Origin: Clostridia bacterium
GTDB taxonomy: Bacteria > Bacillota_A > Clostridia > Christensenellales > Aristaeellaceae
Length of the DNA stretch: 34,276 nucleotides
NCBI GenBank assembly: GCA_017432405.1
Contig: JAFRJF010000233.1
Location: forward strand, 1 to 34,276
Reading direction: 5' to 3'
The notes below the pieces were generated by a model. That model made no database searches, was not told where the DNA came from, and saw only the letters and a list, made by a program, of their open reading frames with translations. Of the stretch, positions 31,903-34,276 are shown piece by piece. The position numbers and the translations under genes are program-made. The stretch's first letter is position 1; the number at the start of each line of letters is the position of its first letter.

Positions 31903-33438
31903 ATGGAGCTGTATCGCTGGCAGAGGGAGTGCCTGAAGGCCTGGCAGGACAATGGCTGCCGGGGCATACTGCATGTGGCCACGGGCGCGGGGAAGACGCG
32001 CTTCGCCCTGGCCGCGATCCAGGCGCTCCGCCAGCGCTGCGACAACCTCGAGGTCCGGGTGGTGGTGCCCACCATCGCGCTGGCCCGCCAGTGGCTGACG
32101 GCGCTGACCCACGGCGCGCCGTCGGAGGCCTGGCGGCCGGGTCTGTATGGCGGCGGACGGTGGGACGGGAGCGACCGCCGCGTGATGGTATACGTCGTCA
32201 ACTCCGCCCGGGACGCCCTGCCCGCGCACATGCGCCGCGCCTTTGCCCTGGGGCATACCGTGCTGCTGATCTGCGACGAGTGCCACCATTGCCAGAGCCC
32301 GCAGAACCGGCGGGTGTTCGACTTTGTCACGCCTCAGGTGCTCTCGGGCGACCTGTACGCAAGCCTGGGCCTGTCGGCGACGCCCTTCGGCGGGGAGGAC
32401 GACGGGATATTGAGGCGGGCGCTGGGCGAGGAGGTCTACCGCTACGACATCGACGCTGCCGTCTCGGACGGGGTGCTGTCGCCCTTTGCGGTGTGCGAGG
32501 TGTCCGCGCCCTTCAGCGCCGGGGAGGCGGCGGACTACCAGGCGCTCACCGATAGCCTGTACAAGCTGCTGAAAAAGCTGCTGGAGCTGTTTCCCTTTTT
32601 GAAGCCCATGGGCACGGAAGCCCGGCTTCGGGCCATACGCAGGCTGGCCCGGGACGCGGGCATGGATCCTGAGGATCCGGCGGCGGCGTACATGCTGCTG
32701 CTGTACCGGCGCAAGGAGATCAGCGTGCTGGCCGAGGCCCGGGTGCGCTGCTGCGTGGACCTGCTGGCGCAGCTGGAGAGGGGCGAGCGGATCCTGGTGT
32801 TCTGCGAGCGCATCGCCCAGGCGGAGCAGGCCGTCGTCGCGCTGCGCCGCAACCGGGGAGAAGGCGTGGGCATCTATCATTCCGGCATGAGTCCGTCGGC
32901 GCGGGCGCGGAACCTGGAGCGCTTTCGCACGGGCGAGGTGTCGGTGCTGGTCAGCTGCCGCTGTCTCGACGAGGGCATCGACGTGCCCGAGGCCTGCTTT
33001 GGCGTCGTGCTGAGTAGCAGCGCGGTGCCCCGGCAGCGCATACAGCGGCTGGGCCGGATCATCCGCACGGCCCCCGGCAAGGAGGCGGCCTGCCTGTACT
33101 ACATATACATCCGCCAGTCCGCGGACGATGCCGCCTTCCTGCCGGGGCTGGAGAATTGTGAGACCTACGGCCTGCGCTACTATGACGGGGAGCAGTCCTT
33201 TTCCAACGAAGCCTATGAGCTGGCAGCCTCGGAGCTGCTGTCCCGGGCGGAGGGCCTGGAGCCGTCCCACCAGAGGGAGCTGCGCGACTGCCTGGTGGAG
33301 GGGCTGACCCGCGCGGACTGCCTGCTGCCGGCGGCGGCGCAGGAGCGCCACATTCGCGCCGCGGCCACGGTCCACCAGCGCAACTACTGGCGCTGCATGA
33401 AGAAGATCGGCGGGATGCTGCGGGGGACGGGGAAATGA
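31903..33438 (+). CDS. superfamily 2 DEAD/DEAH-type helicase of the ATPase cassette
   Basis: 511 residues. Motif I 'ATGAGKT' (26-32), motif II 'CDECHH' (D125/E126), motif III 'GLSATPF', a helical insertion around 200-270, then the second RecA domain with 'ILVFCERI', 'CLDEGIDVPE' and motif VI 'QRLGRIIRTAPGK'. It is of the ResIII/XPB-like type used in restriction and defence systems to move along or unwind DNA. No fused nuclease or methylase domain is seen. GAGGAG lies nine bases before the ATG. It is divergent from the three-gene ATPase operon with a shared promoter region, which suggests a four-protein system. Confidence 0.9.
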   Translation: MELYRWQRECLKAWQDNGCRGILHVATGAGKTRFALAAIQALRQRCDNLEVRVVVPTIALARQWLTALTHGAPSEAWRPGLYGGGRWDGSDRRVMVYVVNSARDALPAHMRRAFALGHTVLLICDECHHCQSPQNRRVFDFVTPQVLSGDLYASLGLSATPFGGEDDGILRRALGEEVYRYDIDAAVSDGVLSPFAVCEVSAPFSAGEAADYQALTDSLYKLLKKLLELFPFLKPMGTEARLRAIRRLARDAGMDPEDPAAAYMLLLYRRKEISVLAEARVRCCVDLLAQLERGERILVFCERIAQAEQAVVALRRNRGEGVGIYHSGMSPSARARNLERFRTGEVSVLVSCRCLDEGIDVPEACFGVVLSSSAVPRQRIQRLGRIIRTAPGKEAACLYYIYIRQSADDAAFLPGLENCETYGLRYYDGEQSFSNEAYELAASELLSRAEGLEPSHQRELRDCLVEGLTRADCLLPAAAQERHIRAAATVHQRNYWRCMKKIGGMLRGTGK

Positions 33439-33470
33439 ACAATCGCCGGGCGTTCCTTTAAACACATGGA

Positions 33471-33542
33471 GACGGTTCTATTGTCCCACTTCCAACTGAA
33501 ATTCTCGCCCGAATGGGACAGAAGAACCGTCCCCTTGTCCCA
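33471..33542 (+). repeat. REP-like palindromic unit
   Basis: GACGGTTCTATTGTCCCA (33471-33488) and its inverted near-copy (33514-33531, 16 of 18) enclose 25 bases; TGGGACA/TGTCCCA make a second palindrome at 33514-33542. Similar GGGGACGGTTCT...TGTCCC elements are scattered in Clostridial genomes. Confidence 0.65.
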
Positions 33543-33591
33543 CTCCTCCCTCCTTTTCGTGCTATTATTTTTTGAAATCGTCCGATTTATA

Positions 33592-33620
33592 TTGCTTTCG
33601 TCGTTCTATTCTGGTATACT
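33592..33620 (+). promoter_or_regulatory. promoter of the Phd/VapC-like pair
   Basis: TTGCTT (33592-33597), 17 bases, TATACT (33615-33620). Confidence 0.6.
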
Positions 33621-33646
33621 GGGTTCAGGGAAAGGAGGCGTTGTGC

Positions 33647-33862
33647 ATGTCCATCACGGCCACCGAATTGAAAGCCAATCTCAGCAAGTATCTGCTGCTC
33701 GCCTCAACCGAGGATGTGTTTATCACACAGTACGGGAAAATTGTGGCGAAGCTGACCAACCCGTTTCAAGACAGGGTTGAGATCGCGGAGTCCCTTTTCG
33801 GCATTCTTCCGCAGACGATGACCCTTGAAGAAGCCAGGGAGGAGCGTCTGAGCGAAGTATGA
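33647..33862 (+). CDS. Phd/YefM-type antitoxin
   Basis: 71 residues. The N-terminal Phd/YefM DNA-binding fold ('SITATELKANLSKYLLLAS', 'DVFITQYGKIVAKLTNP') is followed by a C-terminal helix ('MTLEEAREERLSEV') that would cover the toxin. AAAGGAGG lies eight bases upstream of the ATG. The stop overlaps the toxin start (ATGA). It probably represses its own promoter together with the toxin. Confidence 0.88.
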   Translation: MSITATELKANLSKYLLLASTEDVFITQYGKIVAKLTNPFQDRVEIAESLFGILPQTMTLEEAREERLSEV

Positions 33863-34276
33863 GAGCGATCCTCGATACCAATGTCGTTGTGGATGTCCTT
33901 CAACGGCGCGAGCCCTGGTTCCAGGATGGCACCGTTATCTTCCGTGCCATTGCCAACAAGCAGGTCACGGGCTGCCTGACAGCGAAGCAGATCGCGGATC
34001 TTCATTTCTTCGCCAGAAAGCAGTTCAAAGGAGAAGAAAATGTTGACGCCAGGGCCAGGCAGGTCGTCGGAAAAATACTCTCCCTCTTTGAACTGATCGA
34101 TACCCTTGGCATCGATTGCCAGAACGCGCTCGGCATCAATAATGGGGACTATGAGGATGCCATCCTGATTGAAAGTGCCGCCCGCGCCGGTGTTGAGTAC
34201 ATTGTTACCAGAAACCCCGCGCACTACAAAACGTCATCTGTTCAGGTGTACTCTCCCGCTGAATTTGTCCGCTTCA
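33859..34276 (+). CDS. PIN-domain toxin (VapC-like), runs off the window
   Basis: 139 residues are visible. The PIN-fold RNase has the first acidic residue in 'AILDTNVVVDVL' (D6), a middle acid in 'TAKQIADLHFF' (D47), 'GDYEDAILIESA' (D100) and the typical 'YIVTRNP' strand. Toxins of this type cut RNA when not bound by the antitoxin. The protein should be nearly complete at the window end ('VYSPAEFV' is the usual last strand). It is translationally coupled to the antitoxin. Confidence 0.88.
   Translation, partial: MRAILDTNVVVDVLQRREPWFQDGTVIFRAIANKQVTGCLTAKQIADLHFFARKQFKGEENVDARARQVVGKILSLFELIDTLGIDCQNALGINNGDYEDAILIESAARAGVEYIVTRNPAHYKTSSVQVYSPAEFVRF

Noticed and set aside
28495..33438. A complete BREX system
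   Set aside because: No PglZ, PglX, BrxC or BrxA/B-like gene is present; only the ATPase domain family is shared.

Overview
The window looks like a chromosomal segment of an anaerobic, fairly GC-rich member of the Firmicutes, most likely class Clostridia from a gut or similar habitat. The pointers are a one-chain pyruvate:ferredoxin oxidoreductase, a T-box leader before alaS, CIRCE (HrcA) operators before small heat-shock genes, strong AGGAGG ribosome sites nearly everywhere, a BspA-type leucine-rich-repeat surface protein and a NodB deacetylase with a peptidoglycan-binding tail. No species can be named from the sequence alone.

Layout. 1-2.6 kb: start of an unknown minus-strand gene, a small Cro/CI-type regulator and a BspA-like secreted protein with a damaged 3' end. 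2.6-10.8 kb: a housekeeping block with the oxidoreductase, then a minus-strand operon recQ, a MEMO1-AMMECR1 fusion and the AmmeMemoRadiSam radical SAM enzyme. 10.8-12.9 kb: tRNA-Asn(GUU) carrying a very small integrated element (about 2.1 kb, 47-bp direct repeats from the tRNA 3' end) that holds a tyrosine recombinase and a fragment of a WYL regulator. Its right end is a broken tRNA-like copy with a perfect hairpin inserted. 13.2-13.3 kb: an array of CTCGGGACGA repeats.

13.4-21.8 kb: two nearly identical hsp20 genes, each with the same CIRCE/promoter, long leader and terminator, bracket about 7 kb of accessory DNA in direct orientation. That interval contains a regulator with twin palindromic operators, remnants of a mobile-element cassette (YolD-like fragment, HTH/zinc protein and SHOCT protein), a DUF4143 ATPase, a scrap of a Ro60/TROVE protein, an Xis-like HTH protein, a decayed hydrolase, and an intact three-gene operon of two membrane proteins and a BAAT-type hydrolase. 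22-28.5 kb: polysaccharide deacetylase, T-box plus alaS (a short AlaRS without the C-terminal domain), a toxin-antitoxin pair with a nonsense-mutated toxin, and an ECF sigma/DUF4179 anti-sigma pair behind a recognisable ECF promoter.

28.5-33.4 kb: the best candidate for an undescribed system. Two adjacent ATPases of the BREX ATP-binding (DUF2791) type and an unrecognised coiled-coil protein form one operon, and a SF2 helicase is transcribed divergently from a shared 137-bp promoter region. No PglZ, PglX methylase or other BREX core gene is in the window. A Phd/VapC-like toxin-antitoxin pair closes the window. Many remnants in the middle (WYL, YolD, TROVE, hydrolase, ParE) indicate repeated insertion and deletion.
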